Shown here piece after piece: positions 63,855 to 64,000 of a DNA stretch of 64,000 nt. Below the pieces are notes generated by a model. That model saw only the letters and a list, made by a program, of their open reading frames with translations. It had not been told where the DNA came from and did no database searches. Origin of the DNA: Beijerinckiaceae bacterium (GTDB taxonomy: Bacteria; Pseudomonadota; Alphaproteobacteria; Rhizobiales; Beijerinckiaceae). Made by a program: the position numbers and the translations under genes. Numbering within the stretch: position 1 is the first letter of the stretch; each line of letters begins with the position of its first letter. The DNA lies in NCBI GenBank assembly GCA_027533425.1, contig JAPZUD010000003.1, positions 5,001 to 69,000 of the forward strand, written 5' to 3'.

Positions 63855-63895
63855 AGACCGTCGATGGTCTTTTCTAAAAATAGAATAATAATTCT
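63855..63895. promoter_or_regulatory. Two dyads between the IclR gene and the HMG-CoA lyase gene (operator candidates)
   Basis: AGACCGTCGATGGTCT (63855-63870) is a 16-bp palindrome with one mismatched pair, and AGAAT/ATTCT around AATA (63882-63895) is a perfect dyad in an AT-rich patch that should also hold the promoter. IclR proteins bind such paired palindromes. Confidence 0.5.
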
Positions 63896-63912
63896 GTCTA
63901 GTGGAATTTTTA

Positions 63913-64000
63913 ATGACCCAACCGGACATCATCATCAGCGAGGTCGGCCCGCGGGACGGGCTGCAGAGCATCGCCCGGATCATGCCAACCGAGGCAAAGA
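63913..64000 (+). CDS. Hydroxymethylglutaryl-CoA lyase, 3' end outside the window
   Basis: Only the first 29 codons are visible: the ATG at 63913 begins MTQPDIIISEVGPRDGLQSI. The ISEVGPRDGLQ stretch is the N-terminal HMGL/DRE-TIM metallolyase signature, with the catalytic Arg-Asp. These enzymes split HMG-CoA in leucine degradation, or related 3-hydroxy-3-methylacyl-CoAs. There is only a weak ribosome site (GTGGAA). The divergent IclR gene suggests substrate-induced expression. Confidence 0.8.
   Translation, partial: MTQPDIIISEVGPRDGLQSIARIMPTEAK

Overview
The window looks like a chromosomal segment of a G+C-rich alphaproteobacterium, most likely of the order Hyphomicrobiales (Rhizobiales). 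The evidence is gene order I recognise from that group: argH-lptM-lysA-DUF4175 (TIGR02302), then HIG1-type membrane protein, PduO-type cobalamin adenosyltransferase, etfB-etfA and 3-hydroxybutyryl-CoA dehydrogenase. CtrA-like boxes, a FixK/FNR-type box, a TlpA thioredoxin and a Bug/tripartite-type binding protein fit the same assignment. The genus cannot be fixed from the sequence alone.

Layout. 1-11500: housekeeping and envelope genes (M23 peptidase, orphan hybrid kinase, AEC transporter, gluQRS, an AlkA-type glycosylase, purL, bolA-grxD, tlpA). 11533-22013: the conserved amino-acid and acyl-CoA block (argH, lptM, lysA, DUF4175, pagL-like, pduO, etfBA, hbdA). 22042-23097: one very AT-rich SIR2-like gene, clearly foreign, of the kind seen in antiphage defence. 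Directly after it lies a perfect FNR/FixK box with class II promoter spacing, followed by about 190 nt ending in a strong intrinsic terminator, a good candidate for an oxygen-regulated small RNA. 23400-26311: kelch protein, HNH nuclease, DsbB, YqaA. 26513-30546: tRNA-Leu(CAA) followed by an M16 peptidase pair and a secreted hydrolase. 31051-34305: fasciclin protein, small secreted protein, RskA-type anti-sigma, ECF sigma factor and an outer-membrane barrel. 34790-37016: a flavin-fold protein, an AhpD-like protein and a LysR regulator. 37177-46478: an eight-gene minus-strand operon joining a branched-chain-type ABC importer (livGFKHM order) to acyl-CoA dehydrogenase, oxidoreductase and acyl-CoA synthetase, with a divergent LysR regulator.

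46505-55445 is the most unusual part: seven tightly packed minus-strand genes encoding a three-helix membrane protein, a patatin phospholipase, an anchored SH3-like protein, a subtilisin-type protease with a large insert, a ComEC-like metallo-beta-lactamase-fold hydrolase, a lipoprotein and a phage-tail-lysozyme/CHAP-like peptidoglycan hydrolase. I know no named system with this composition. It joins enzymes against phospholipid, protein and peptidoglycan, with membrane-anchored partners, and could be an envelope-targeting conflict, lysis or defence module.

55680-64000: a chemoreceptor with a CtrA-like box, an old yellow enzyme, a Bug-type binding protein behind a near-consensus sigma54 promoter followed by its DctB/DctD-type two-component pair, and an IclR regulator divergent from the start of an HMG-CoA lyase gene. 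REP-like palindromes lie at 10701-10788 and 18380-18410. No rRNA, CRISPR array, integrase or transposase was seen.
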